A stretch of DNA of 64,000 bases from Nipponacmea schrenckii. Its lineage: Eukaryota > Mollusca > Gastropoda > Lottiidae. This document shows, in pieces, positions 12,201-24,600 of the stretch; within the stretch, counting starts at the first letter, position 1, and the number at the start of each line of letters is the position of its first letter. The translations under genes were made by a program, and so were the position numbers. The stretch lies in NCBI GenBank assembly GCA_030562195.1, contig JAUJPP010000007.1, positions 33,539,769-33,603,768 of the forward strand, written 5' to 3'. Under the pieces are notes generated by a model. The model saw only the letters and a program-made list of their open reading frames with translations, ran no database searches and had not been told where the DNA came from.

Positions 12201-12453
12201 GGAAAAAAATAAAAAGTGAAATTTTTTAGGTATATTTCAAGGTATTTTGTGATTTTCTTAGAGCTTGAGTATTTCTGAGGACTGTTTAAATGTAACAAAG
12301 GCCCAAAACGACCCCTAAAAATCAAGATTGTGCCCCTTTAAATTACAACGTCATCAATTAAAAGGGGAGATACAGTTCTCTGAACCTTTACAAATCATGA
12401 AAGTGAATAAGAACTGTGTAGTGTTAAGTAACACATGTTCCAAATGTTTGTAA
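9300..12453 (+). pseudogene. Ty3/Gypsy-type pol remnant (RT, RNase H, integrase)
   Basis: In order: a protease-RT linker, reverse transcriptase (palm with FQDDILIY near 10066-10092 instead of the usual Y-x-DD), RNase H (TDASQYGLGAILSQ near 10417), an HHCC zinc finger (near 11090-11210), and an integrase core with Asp residues near 11287 and 11456 and Glu near 11561. Lesions: TAA at 9901-9903 inside a highly conserved RT block, a deletion near 10390 that fuses the RT thumb region to RNase H, frame slips near 11530 and 11625, and a TTAA-flanked insertion at 11863. Beyond that insertion the integrase C-terminus resumes and stops at 12451-12453. No gag and no LTR could be assigned to this copy. 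Confidence 0.85.
11863..12341. mobile_element. TTAA-flanked MITE (piggyBac-type) inside the Gypsy pol
   Basis: TTAA lies at 11863-11866 and 12338-12341. The inverted ends read AAAGGGGCACAGTCTTGATT on the left and, on the minus strand, AAAGGGGCACAATCTTGATT on the right. The 479-bp interior has no transposase. Taking out the element plus one TTAA leaves the interrupted integrase frame open for about 30 further codons to a normal stop, direct internal evidence of a clean insertion. Confidence 0.85.
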
Positions 12454-13674
12454 TGATAATCAACAATCATCTTCATATATATGGAAAAGTTAAAGAATTT
12501 ACTGGTACTTTTCAGGGAAACGAACCGCAAATTGAAATATTTCTAAAAGAATGGCTAACCAAAGTTCAAAGAGCTTTAGGGTAAAGTTTATCTTTATTGT
12601 TAGAGGGATGGGCTAAAACTAATTGAAAAATTATGCCTGATGCAATTAAATCTGACTATGATGCAATAATTCAGAAGTTAAAACATATATAGGACCCTTA
12701 GATAAGCATATCAAAGGAATGTTTAATGAAGCTCATATGGAATCTAATGAAAACTATGAAGGATATGCAGCTAGATTACGCATTTTATCCCGCGAATACA
12801 CGGCAATAGGATGATACGAATGCTGACAAACATAGTGAAGAGCCTTTTTTCAGAAGAGAAGATACACGGGTGGCCGAAGTTCACGTATGATTAGAGACGT
12901 CGCAATGATTCCTGGAATAACCAAGATTGCACAAATACAAACCTGGACAACACTAGAACAAAGATTTCAGAAAAAGGTACACTTCACCTAGACATCGTCG
13001 CTACTCTCCTAGACTTGATGGCGGGGACCTAACAGCATATCGAAGAGTTTGTTTTAGAGATGGTGTTTGCTTTTGCGCATCAATGTCCGAGTCCTTAAAA
13101 CCAATCAATTCCTCAATAATAATAACAACGCAATTCCACTACAACCTCCTGAAATCTGATCCAATATGTGTAGCAATAAAACTTGGAAGTCAACGAATAC
13201 AGGCATTTCTAGATTGCAGAGCAGATGTTTCTCTGATGAATACTAGTAAGTGGTTTTATGACAGATTACCAAGTTCGTGTAGAATAGATTTCAAAACAGA
13301 CAATGCTAACATACATTCTGCTAATAAAACTATGTTAAAACTATATGGAATGGCCACTATAGAGTATGATTTTCATGGACTACAATATGTTCACCAGTTT
13401 TATATTGTTGATAATTTAACTGAAAGATGTTTACAGGTAGAGACTTTCTTTTGAAAAACAACATTTCTATTGATCCAAACGCCAAGTAAGTTATACATTG
13501 TCCAAATCGAGGTGGTCTTCCTATACCAGTTACAACTGATCCTCGTGCCCTTATAGTTTCAAGAGTGGCTCTCAACGAAAATATTCAAATCCAACCAGTT
13601 GAACAAATTAATTTTACCAGTGACAGTAAATAAACATAAGAAAATAACATACAATGTTCTAGAACAGGGTTTTT

Positions 13675-14799
13675 CAACCTTTCAAGGGTCGCGTTCCCAA
13701 GCTGATATGTCGGAAAACTTTTGGGGGACGTGAACATTATATAATTGCAACAAAAAAAGAAATTGTGTCTGTGAACATGTTATGGTTTAAGATTTAAACC
13801 GAGCCGGGTATTTGTATATTGTATATATGAAGATAGTTTAATGAATTTTTATATATTCTTTTCGATAGTTATGGTAATATTTGAAATGAAATGGGGGACG
13901 CTAACTTTTCATTAACCAAATAGTTAGCTTGCCAGTCAAGGTAACATACGCCCACTGGCAGCATTGAAAAATTCTTCAATGCCATTGATCGCACGAAATT
14001 TCATCAAAATCCTTTGAAACCTGCAGCTTCTATGCAACCACAATACGATTTTGTTGCAATTTTACTAAGTCAAAAGCAATAACTCAAAAACTGTTCATGG
14101 AAAATCGTCAAATTCGAACTTGACAACAATCTTATCTATTTCAACACTCATACCCAGTTTCATCAAAATCTATTAAAAAGTGTAGCTTCTTTTGCACCCA
14201 CAAAAAATCTTTGACCATATTTTAATAAATCAAGGGCAATAACTCAAAAAACGTTCATCAAAAAAAAAAAAAAAAATCGTCAATTAGAACTTAACAACTG
14301 TCTTATCGATTCCAAAGCTTACACCAAGTTTCATCAAAATCCATTGAAAATTGTTGGTTTTAATGCATTAACAATGAAATTTTGATAAAATTTTACTAAG
14401 TCGTGGGCAATAACACAAAACCCTTCAATTAAATATTGTCAAATTCAAAATTGACTGCCGTCTTATCAATCTCAATACTTTAACCAAGTTTCATCAAAAT
14501 CCATTGAAAATTGTAGTCTCTATTGCACCCACAATAAAATTTTGACGCAATTTTACTAATTCAAGGGCAATAACTCATAAACAGTTCATAGAAAAATCGT
14601 CAAATTCGAACCTTACCGCCGTCTTGCCAATTCCAATGCTCACACCAAGATTCATCAAAATCCATATACAATTGTAGCTGTATTGTGTCTAAAACAAATG
14701 TTGACAGACCAACAGACAGGGGCGACGAAAATATACGTCCACATATTCATGTGGGTGTATAAAAATGGGGACATTGCTGGAAAAGGTTGAATACCCCTG
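13675..14799. mobile_element. hAT-like non-autonomous element
   Basis: The left end is CAGGGTTTTTCAACCTTTC. The right end, on the minus strand, is CAGGGGTATTCAACCTTTTC, typical hAT-style terminal inverted repeats. Flanking 8-mers TTCTAGAA and TCCAAGAT agree at 5 of 8 positions, a decayed target duplication. Treating them as an 8-bp duplication and removing the element keeps the surrounding retroelement frame open, which supports the boundaries. No transposase remains; most of the interior is a nested pearl-like element. Confidence 0.75.
13922..14762 (+). mobile_element. Pearl-like element nested in the hAT-like element
   Basis: Starts TTAGCTTGCCAGTCAAGG then AACATACGCCCACTGG. The core is about four ~165-bp repeats with AAGGGCAATAACTCA, TTCATCAAAATCC and TATTGCACCCACAA blocks. 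It ends with a degenerate ACAGACAGGGGCGACG tract and the hairpin ATACGTCCACATATTCATGT followed by GGGTGTAT. Confidence 0.75.
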
Positions 14800-15240
14800 T
14801 CCAAGATCCTAACTGTAATGCTACAGAGAAAACATATATCATGATTGCTAGGACACTGACCAATGTTAAGAACAAATCAGTAACGCTTATGCTGATGAAC
14901 ATGAGAGATGCACCAATATTGTTACATAAAGATGAACCAATAGCATGGGCTTGTACCATAAATACCATCGAAAGTATATCTGAAGGACTAGTTTCTCAAC
15001 AGACCACGCCTTCATCTAGACAAAATATTTCAAATACTTGGAAGACCTTTAATGCTTCTATATGGTGGTAAATGACAAAAACACACTTACACCAAATCAA
15101 TGCTAACAACTAAAAGAAGTACTCACAGAATATCAGGACATTTTTATGGAACCTGGTAAATGATTGGGATATTCTGAGAAAAACATGTCATACCATTGAT
15201 ACCGGCGATAGTCGTCCTATATATGAGCTCCCATGAGAAG

Positions 15241-16398
15241 GATCCGCTTCTAAATTACCTTGTGCCCATATTACTGTGCCCATATTTCCGGTGACCAAAT
15301 TTCTTGTAACCAAGTTATAATTATTTAATGGATATACTGTACTCTTCAATTTAACAGATGGCCTTATAAAAATGATCTTAATTTATTTTCCCAATCAACA
15401 AGATAACAAATTAACAATAAATACACAATATATAAATACCTCTAATATAGATTGTCAAATAAAACAGATATTACAATAACAAAAAAATAATTCTCAATGC
15501 TCACTTAATTCCATAAAGCCAGTTAGTGTAAAAAAACTGAGTGACATTAATCAAAAATTGAAAAATGGTCAAAAATCAAACAAGATCTCAACAATATATA
15601 TGATCATACCAAATTTCAACTGGTTGTTGCTTCTATTTAACTTACAATTTTAACACTTATCCACTTATCAGGGGCAATAATTTAAAAAAAACAGCTTCAT
15701 TGAATATATCAAATTCCAACTTAACAAAGATCATATAAAATCTGTAGTCTCTATTAAAAATGAAATGTTGGACAAGTGTAGTATGTTTCCATAAGCTTAC
15801 AAACACGCTGCGTATATTTGTAGTTAAAAACTCTATTTATTTGAAAATTGTAAAGCACACACGCAAAAGTATTTATATGCGACTCTGATAATTAGTGATT
15901 TTTTACGTTCATGGATGTTGTGCTGGTCTTAAAATAGCAAGAATGACTCAAGGGTATTCCCAGGAAAGTTTTACTGACATACATAGGCTGAATTATGTCT
16001 TTACGCAAGGTTATTTACAAACACAAGTTGATATGTCAGGTACTGCTGACCATGCACACCCATACATATACATCTTTACATTGAGGACAAAACGATTTTT
16101 GGCCTGAATCAATATGTTATAAATAATAACCAACAATACAAGGAATTTACATGGCAAATCTATTGAGATTTTTTTTTTAAACACATAAAATATGCTAAAT
16201 CAACTCCTAAAACTGCATTCATAACTGTAGCAGCAAGCATCTTTTATCTTAGGAAGAACAGATATTATTGTTTGTACACTGTACATGTATAGTCTTTCAT
16301 CAATAATTATCTCAGTAGCTTCTGAACATCCCTTGAAATAATAATCAAGGAGAGATAAACAAGGCAGTCATTGAATTTTTCAATTGTTCAATCTGATA
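15241..16398. other. Downstream of VPS9D1; decayed repeats only
   Basis: 15540-15790 has faint pearl-core similarity (GGGGCAATAATTTAAAA, then ATCAAATTCCAAC). The rest is AT-rich. On the minus strand this is the 3' flank of VPS9D1. A possible AATAAA (plus-strand TTTATT at 15836-15841) lies about 560 bp beyond the stop codon; it is weak evidence for the 3' UTR end. Confidence 0.4.
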
Positions 16399-18692
16399 TT
16401 ATCTATTCTGTAATTCTGGTGAAGATAAAAAGCTAATGGCAGTCTGTATTGAAGTTAAACAATATCCTTCTTCCCCCATTATATACCTACAATAAATGAG
16501 ATATATGAAAAAATCTATACTTATTGACATGACTGCTCTTTAAGTATATATACTTTTAAGATGAATATATTAATCAAGTTTAATAAAATCTGAATATTTG
16601 TGTTGTTCTTCTACTCAGAAATTTTGAGACCAGATACTCAATGGAATATAATAGTTTCTATATAACTGTAATAGTGTATTTGTATCACTAAACCTAAACT
16701 TACCCTTCATGAATAAATTCTGCCATAGCTTGACATTCTGATAACAGTTGTGGTAAACCACTTTTAACAACAACATAGGTTAAAATAGGTAATAAATCAT
16801 CTGCTCCTCTATAACATAATAAATAACTAAAAATCATTTATAATAGAGTGAACATAAATAGTTTATCATTATATACTCAATATTAATGTAACAAATACAA
16901 CTCTAATCCACAAATATATAGTAAGTTGCATATAACAACATTTATAGAAATATAACTACTGTACATGTATATAACAGATAAATATTGTTAGTTAATATCT
17001 TAAATAACATAAGTATAAAACAAATAAATATAGTAAGGTTATCTCTATCATAAGTAACACCAAATTAGTAAAGAAAGTGCTAATTGAAAGCCTGGCATGG
17101 ACCAATTTATTCCTAAGGAACTCTGTATATAAGTTACCTGTTTGAAGTCCTATCACACATTATAAAACATGAAATAATACTTACACACATGGGGTAGAAG
17201 AAATTTCGCCATCTTCTATTTGTTTTGTTGAATAAAAATTCTCTACACACTCACATATCAATCTACATACATTAACTGAAATTTTAATAACATATATCAT
17301 TGATGATTAAAATTTTCAGATATTTTAACATCATTTAAGTGCATCCCTTAAAATCAGATGACAAGTGTAGTCTCTTTCGTCTCAACAAACAAACAAATTT
17401 TGATGCAGTTTCACAATGTCCACGTCGTCCAGGGCAATAACTCAAAATCTCTATTAAAAATTGTCAAATTGAAAATAAAAAATAGCTAAAACCTAGTCTA
17501 ACTGTAACAAAACAAATTTGATGAGTTTTACAATATCAAAGGCAGCAACTAAAAAACTTTCATAAAAAAACTTGTCAATTTTGAACAAAATCTCATGAAT
17601 ATCAATGATCATTCCAAATTTCATTAACATCAGATGTTCATGGTAAAATGTCCACAGCCAATTCCGTCCCAGAGGTTGACAAGAGTTATTGATATACATG
17701 TATAATATTTTTCTGATTTTCAATAGTTCCAGAACATTGGTAATAAAACATAAAATATTTTTTTGATGGGTCTGATTATCAAAAGGGTTCATCCTTGTTT
17801 GGTTACCAACACTCTACACCAAGTTTTGTTAAACCATCAAGAAACCAGCTCCCTACCATGTCCACAAAGAATTCAACAACAGGGGGATTAACTAAACAAC
17901 AAATGTGGACATTTGAACAAACATGGAGTTTAAAACTAGCTTATGAAGTGGAATAATTTCTTTGAATTACCCAAACTTTTTTTTACACCCATATACAGTC
18001 TGAAAAAGCATTTGAAAAATTAGTAAGCTTTATTTGACCCAAAACAATTTCAGAATGCATGAGTGTAAACTACATGTAGCTTGCCGGGCAAGGTAATGTA
18101 TGCCCATTATCAGAATTGATAATATATGGGGCAATAACTCACACAGATTTATCAAAATCCATTTAAAATTGCACCCCCAATTCAATTTTGACGCAAATGG
18201 CAATAATTAAAAAACAGTTGAAAAATTGTCAAATCAAACTTGACTACAATCTTATCAATTCCAATGCTCACACCAAGTTTTATTAAAATTGTAGCATCTA
18301 TTGGGTCCACAAAAAATGTTGACTGACAGACCGCTGCATGGACTGGCAGGGGCAAATCGAATAGTTCACATTTTAATGTGGGCAAATAAAAATTAACAAT
18401 AGGTATTTAAAAAATAATACTAATCAGCCGGCTAACAATCAATAAAATCTAATAAGAAAGAAATGTACACACCAACACATTCCAGTTTACTCAGCATAGT
18501 ATAATGGTCTTTTAATTTTCTTATTTCATTTATAGCACTTTGAAAAGGTAGTTTATCTTCAATATCAGAGACCAAGCATAACTTTCTTGACACACCATAA
18601 GATTCCGGTAAATCACCTTGTTTAATAGTCATACAATAAGCTAAAGCTATTTCTTCTGTTCTGTTGGACAGTCTGAAGAGTAAAATTTCTTT
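16399..18692 (-). CDS. VPS9D1: VPS9D1 exons 10-13: VPS9 catalytic region
   Basis: Exons 18469-18692, 17185-17262, 16704-16808 and 16399-16486 encode about residues 545-708. The core reads [19 protein letters not shown] (from residue 646) and continues into FIHEG, then across the last junction into GEEGYCLTS. The Asp and Pro of ADDxxP and the Tyr and Thr of GYxxT are the positions known in Rabex-5-type VPS9 domains to contact the Rab switch regions; all are present, so catalysis is plausible. The protein ends 17 residues after GYCLT. The exon 10 donor could be read at several GT steps; 18469 is chosen because it alone keeps phase with exon 11. Confidence 0.88.
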
Positions 18693-21600
18693 CTGTTGTA
18701 TATACTTAAGAAGAAGTAATTACATGTGTAAATGTTATGACTTGTTATATTAGGAAGATAATCATACTCAGAATTGGGAATTGTTAGCTTATATAATGAA
18801 TAATACAGTTCACAGCTTACTGTCGAAACTTTTGCATTCTTAGCCATATATATCCATAACTATTTGAAACTAAGAAAAGTTGGGCTAGTGTCAAAAATTG
18901 TTATTATTACTCAATGCTCAAGTTTCATCAAAATCCTTAGAAAATTGTTGCTTCTATTGCCTCCACAATTAATTTTAACATGATTTTACTAAGTCAAGGG
19001 CAATAACTCAAAAACTGTTCACTGAAAAATCGTCAAATTCAAACTTGAATGACGTCTTATCCATTCCAATACTCATACCAAGTTTCATCAAAATCCATTA
19101 AAAATTATTGCTTTATTGTACCCTAAATAAACTTTCGACTCAAAAAATGTTCATCAATAAAATCGTCAAATTCAAACTTGACTGCCATCTTATCAATTCC
19201 AATGCTCACACCAAAATCCATTGAAAATTTAAGCTTCTATTGTGTCTACAACCAATATAAAGACAGGGGGGATAATTCAAGAACCGTTTATCGAAAAATC
19301 ATCAAAATCGAACTTCACACCGTCTGATTCCAATGCTTACACTAAGCTTCATTAAAATCCATTGAAAATTATAGCTTCTTTTGTGTCTACAATAAATAGC
19401 GGGTGTATGAAAGCCATATGTTTATGCTGAAACCAACCTGAATAAATTTAGCAGGTATTTCCAAATTGGTTTGAAAAAAGGTTCCTCAATGGAGGCATAG
19501 CACTGATCTTGTCCTTCTGCACAACCAAGTTCTTCATAGCCTATAGAAAACATTACAAGAAGTTTCTCAAGAGCATTATGAATATCTTGAGATACACCTT
19601 TTAAATGACGAACATAGGCTTCTTCTGACATTGTCCTCACTTTATCTATCTCAGATGGACGTCTAAATTTGTATAAATTGTCTCTAAATGTAGAATTATT
19701 GTGCACATCCTTGGATGACAATACAACATAAGCTTCTGAATCTTGTCTTTGCAAATTAAATTCTACTTTATCAAGTTCTGATTTCTCTGCAAGAATCTCC
19801 ACATTTTTGTCATCATCATCATCATCATCAAATAAATCATCCATATTCTCTTCACTATAATATCGTTCCAATTTCTTTGACAATGAATGAACACTAGTAT
19901 GAATATTCTTATTATCCATCGATAACTGTTCTGTCAATTTGGCATTTTGGTCTACTGCTGTTTTTAAATCACTTATGGTGTTTTCAGTGAAGCTTTCCAA
20001 ATTGTTTTTGCATTCAATGTTGACAAACTGCTCGCTATATTCATGATTTTTACTATCATTTACAGTCACATCAATAATATCGCTTACTATAGAACTTTCA
20101 TCAGTTGTATTACTAAGACATTCATTCTTCCAAACCTGTTTATCACTATCCTGTTCATCATTCACCCTTTCCAGTTTATTAGTATCCTTATCCTGATGGT
20201 GCTTATCACTATCCTCCTTATCATTCTTTTTACTCTCAGAACTTTCTTTTGAATTGTTGTTTGGATGTAAACTTTCTGGTAGAGGAACATGTATTTCATT
20301 TAAGGTAGTCATCTTTGTAGAAACCAATGGATACAGTTTTTCATAAATCTTATACTGATACTTCATTAATAGTTTGGTCAAAGGATGGTCTTCACATCTG
20401 TAAAAGGAAACTATTATAATTAAGACAATTTGACACATGGCATATTTCACAAATAAGGTAGGTTCACTTTGAATCTGTAGTAAGGTTATGTGTCTGATGT
20501 CCAGACATGATGCAGACGAGTCAACCTACCTTGTCTATTCAGGTTTTAATATCTACACAATATACTAAATTTGAATGATGATAACTGATTGCTGTTTTAG
20601 ATAATAAGGATATCATCAACTTCAAACTTGTCTAAGATCTCCTAGCTTTCAGCAGGCCAACAAGAGATGTTGACAGATGAAGCAGTCTTATTAAAATATA
20701 GAGCTAACTTTTGAGTTAGTAGTGGTTACGTACAAAGCCAATAGGTAATAAAAACATTCGAAACGAAACTAATAAAATATGAACGAAAGTTAATTAGACC
20801 ACTGATGAAGTATTTTGTTCTATAAAAGCTATGACTAGAATGTATGAAAAAGCTTTGGAACTGTAAATAAGAATAATTTAGCAGGTAATGGTAGATAATT
20901 TTCTGCAAGATAAATGAACTGATAGTGAATGATATTACCAAACTGAATGGACCGATTTTTGAATGAAACTCAAGTTACTTTTTGATACATATCTGTCATA
21001 TGTGTCAGGAATAGTTCTGATTTAATTAATTATTCAATTTGCACTATTTTTTATTCAAAATTGTTTTTGTTCATGAAATTGACAGGATGTTTAATGACAT
21101 AGACAAAGATGTTTGAATGACATTGACAAGGATGTTTGAATGACATTGAGAAGGATGTTTGAATGACATAGACAAGGATGTTTGAATATCATAGACAAGG
21201 ATATTTGATGAAACAGACAAGGATGTTTAAATGACATTGACAAGGATGTTTGAATGACATTGACAAGGATGTTTGAATGACATTGACAAGGATGTTTGAA
21301 TGACATTGATAAGGATGTTTGAATGACATTGACAAGGATGTTTGAATGACATTGACAAGGATGTTTGAATATCATGGACAAGGATGTTTAATGACATTGA
21401 CAAGGGTGTTTAAATGACATAGGCAAGGATTTTTGAATGACATAGACAAGGATGTTTAAATGACATTGACAAGGATGTTTAATGACATAGACAAAGATGT
21501 TTAAATGACACTGACAAGGATATTTGAATGACATTGACAATGATGTTTGAATGACATTGACAAGGATGTTTGAATGACATAGACAAGGATGTTTGAATAC

Positions 21601-24600
21601 CATAGACAAGGATGTTTGAATACCATTGACAAGGATGTTTGAATGACATAGACAAGGATGTTTAAATGACATTGACAAGGATGTTTAAATGACATTGACA
21701 AGGATGTTTGAATGACATTGACAAGGATTTTTGAATGACATAGACAAGGATTTTTGAATGACATAGACAAGGATGTTTAAATGACATTGACAAGGATGTT
21801 TGAATGACATTGACAAGGATTTTTGAATGACATAGACAAGGATTTTTGAATGACATAGACAAGGATGTTTAAATGACATTGACAAGGATGTTTGAATGAC
21901 ATTGACAAGGATGTTTGAATGACATTGACAAGGATGTTTGAATGACATTGACAAGGATGTTTGAATGACATTGACAAGGATGTTTGAATGACATTGATAA
22001 GGATGTTTAAATGACATAGGCAAGGATGTTTGAATGACATGGCCATGGAATGGAGGGAATGGCTATATGCCCACATTAATGTTACAAGACTAATCTTACC
22101 GTAGAATCTGTGTTACTAACTGACTGATAACTATCGGGTCTTTTGGTGAATTGGCTAACTTTATTCTCCACTCTAATAACCATTTCTACAATGTCCAAAT
22201 ATTCCATTACATGTCTGACAAATTTACAAATAGATGCATGTATTAAGAAACGTTAATTTCCAACACAGAAAAGCATTGAACTTCTGAATAAGTAAAAGTA
22301 TACTGAATCTCTTAGTTAACTAATATAAATAATTCATGTCTTGAGCTTAGGCAATCATTGTTAAATGATAATATATATGTCCACTTTGATAGAGATTAAA
22401 CACTTACAGTAAAGGAGGGAGGAAAAAAAAAGCAAAAAAAAAATGTGTGAAAGCCAGACTTAACCTTAATTTTCATACTTTCTCAGTGTTTGTTGATTTA
22501 ATTAAGAATCATGTAGGTAATATATATACACACTGGTAGCATTGATTTTGAATAAAAATTCTTTTCTTGGGTGATCAATGTACAATATTAATAAATTTCG
22601 TAAAAAACTGTCAAGAATTTTACCAAATAACCTTGCAATAACTCATTAAATATTTTTTGGTATTTTTGATTGTTAAAAGGGTTCACTTTAGTTGAAATTG
22701 TTTGTTATCAACCAAAATTCATCAAAATCTGTAAGGAGTGTTTACGAGCCCAAAACCGCACACATTTTAAAGATTATAGGCATAAATTCATATTAAATAT
22801 TTTGTGATATTTCTTATTTTTAATAGGGTTCATCCCTGGATAATTAACAATTTCAGCAAATTCTGTCAAAATCTGTAAAGCATTATACCTCCTTTAAAAC
22901 TAATTTGATATAGTAACAAAAGAATCACACTTACTGCTTGTTGCTCATACTCTAAAATTTTCTTATAGATTTGTCTTTGTTCTTGCTCCTCTTCAGACAT
23001 ACCAATAGGTGACATAAACCTCCTTAAATATAACAAACTTCGTATCTTAATAATGACTGACTTTTACCGCCTGAATCTGTCAACACAATAGTTTATTGTT
23101 AGCTGTTTAAAACACGTCCTGTGGTCAGAGTTTCTATTGATTTAATTTTCATTGTTTCAATTGAATTGAGCGATTTCTTTAGTTACAGTTTTATTATCTG
23201 TTTAAATGACCTTCCACATTTCCTTTTTTTAATTTATTTAAATCTTGATGTTTAAATACTAAATAATTTTCCAAAATTTAATCATTATAACTTTCCATTT
23301 TTTTCCAAAATAAATTAGAAATATGATGTTCAATGTTAACTTTTCAACCACCTATCTTATTTTGTCACTTCCAAGAACACACAAATACCACTATGAAGCA
23401 TAACATCATATTGTTCCAAATAACAGAAATTTGAGATAAACTTTTCTCTTATTGAGTACAAATTTACTGAGTTGTATGAAATATTCATTATTTCAATATA
23501 TAGCTGAAACTCAACTTTCTAACAGTAATTGAACATGCCCTAAAAATTATTGAGAAACCATCTCCCAATCTTACCTTGTAGCCTGTTCATCCAGTCTTCT
23601 CTGTGTTTCTTTCATTTTTTCTGATAACTGATTGACATTAAGGTACATGTATGTATAATAAATATCAATATTTAAATCATGTTTGACCTACATTTCAAGA
23701 TGATAGTATTTATCATATTATACATGATCTAGTCTACTTTTGTCTTTTTGACTGCCTTTATATTTAACCAGAGTTTGTTAGATCTAAATAATCTGTATCT
23801 AGAATATTTTTTCACCATTTGCAATCAATTCTTGTCGACCTAAATCTGTATATTTTATATATTACACATGCATATTCTTATTCAACTAATCTCTAACTTC
23901 AATATCATAAACTGAGTGATATAGAAATTATATCACAAAATGAAATGCATATTCTGATTCAACTATCTATCAACTAATCTCTAATTTTAATATCATTTAC
24001 TGAGTGATATAGAAACCAAATCACAAATTGAGATGCATATTCTGATTCAACTATCTATCAACTAATCTCTAATTTTAATATCATTTACTGAGTGATATAG
24101 AAATTAAATCACAAAATGAGATGCATATTCTGATTCAACTATGTATCAACTAATCTCCATCAAAGGAGATTTACTTTTAAACCAAGGTGATGTAATTATT
24201 TTTGAATCAGATCGCATTTCTATGTTCTAAAAATTCCCTCATAAGTCTTTTTTTCACAAAATTGGCAGAAATATCTAAAATTACACCAAACTGTGCCCAA
24301 CTGCGAGAAATAAATAAGCAACAACCACGATTTCCATTGATATCAACAATCCATTGAATTATCATACCAAATGTAATTCAATCTGAAACAGTAGGGGTAA
24401 TTGGACTGCTGCACATTTGAATTGAAAAGACAGTTTATCAAGACAGATATTATCAGTGTCCACCACACCTTATAGTTAAAGTCGACATTTGACAGACTTT
24501 ATCCTAATGACATCTTAAATATTTATGGCATAATCATACATTTGTTCAAAACATCATGAAACTGTCAATCATCATCGAACATGATCCAACATCAAAACTA

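Larger units (their letters stand above)
12453..15240 (+). pseudogene. Second Gypsy-type remnant (gag, protease, RT start)
   Basis: The first ~43 codons form a gag-like segment ending at a TAA near 12579. Gag similarity continues in other frames to about 12990. A retropepsin-like domain follows (13083-13454): the active-site triplet after AFLD reads C-R-A instead of S-G-A, and the frame is lost near 13435. The protease-RT linker resumes after the hAT-like insertion (ARTLTNV, HKDEPIA; 14800-15070), and the text fades at the first RT block near 15240. Numerous stops make it inactive. It differs in sequence from the upstream remnant where the two overlap, so it is a different family. No LTR was found at either end. 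Confidence 0.7.

Noticed and set aside
18647..18847. 66-codon minus-strand ORF upstream of VPS9D1 exon 10
   Set aside because: It overlaps exon 10 in the wrong frame; the AAA GAA frame after the CAG acceptor carries the conserved text.
21084..22042. CRISPR-like regular repeats
   Set aside because: Units are contiguous with no unique spacers, in a eukaryotic intron.
21091..22076. Long overlapping minus-strand ORFs with a Cys/His-containing 23-residue repeat
   Set aside because: They follow from a 23-bp minisatellite lacking stops; all three frames are open and no splice signals support coding.
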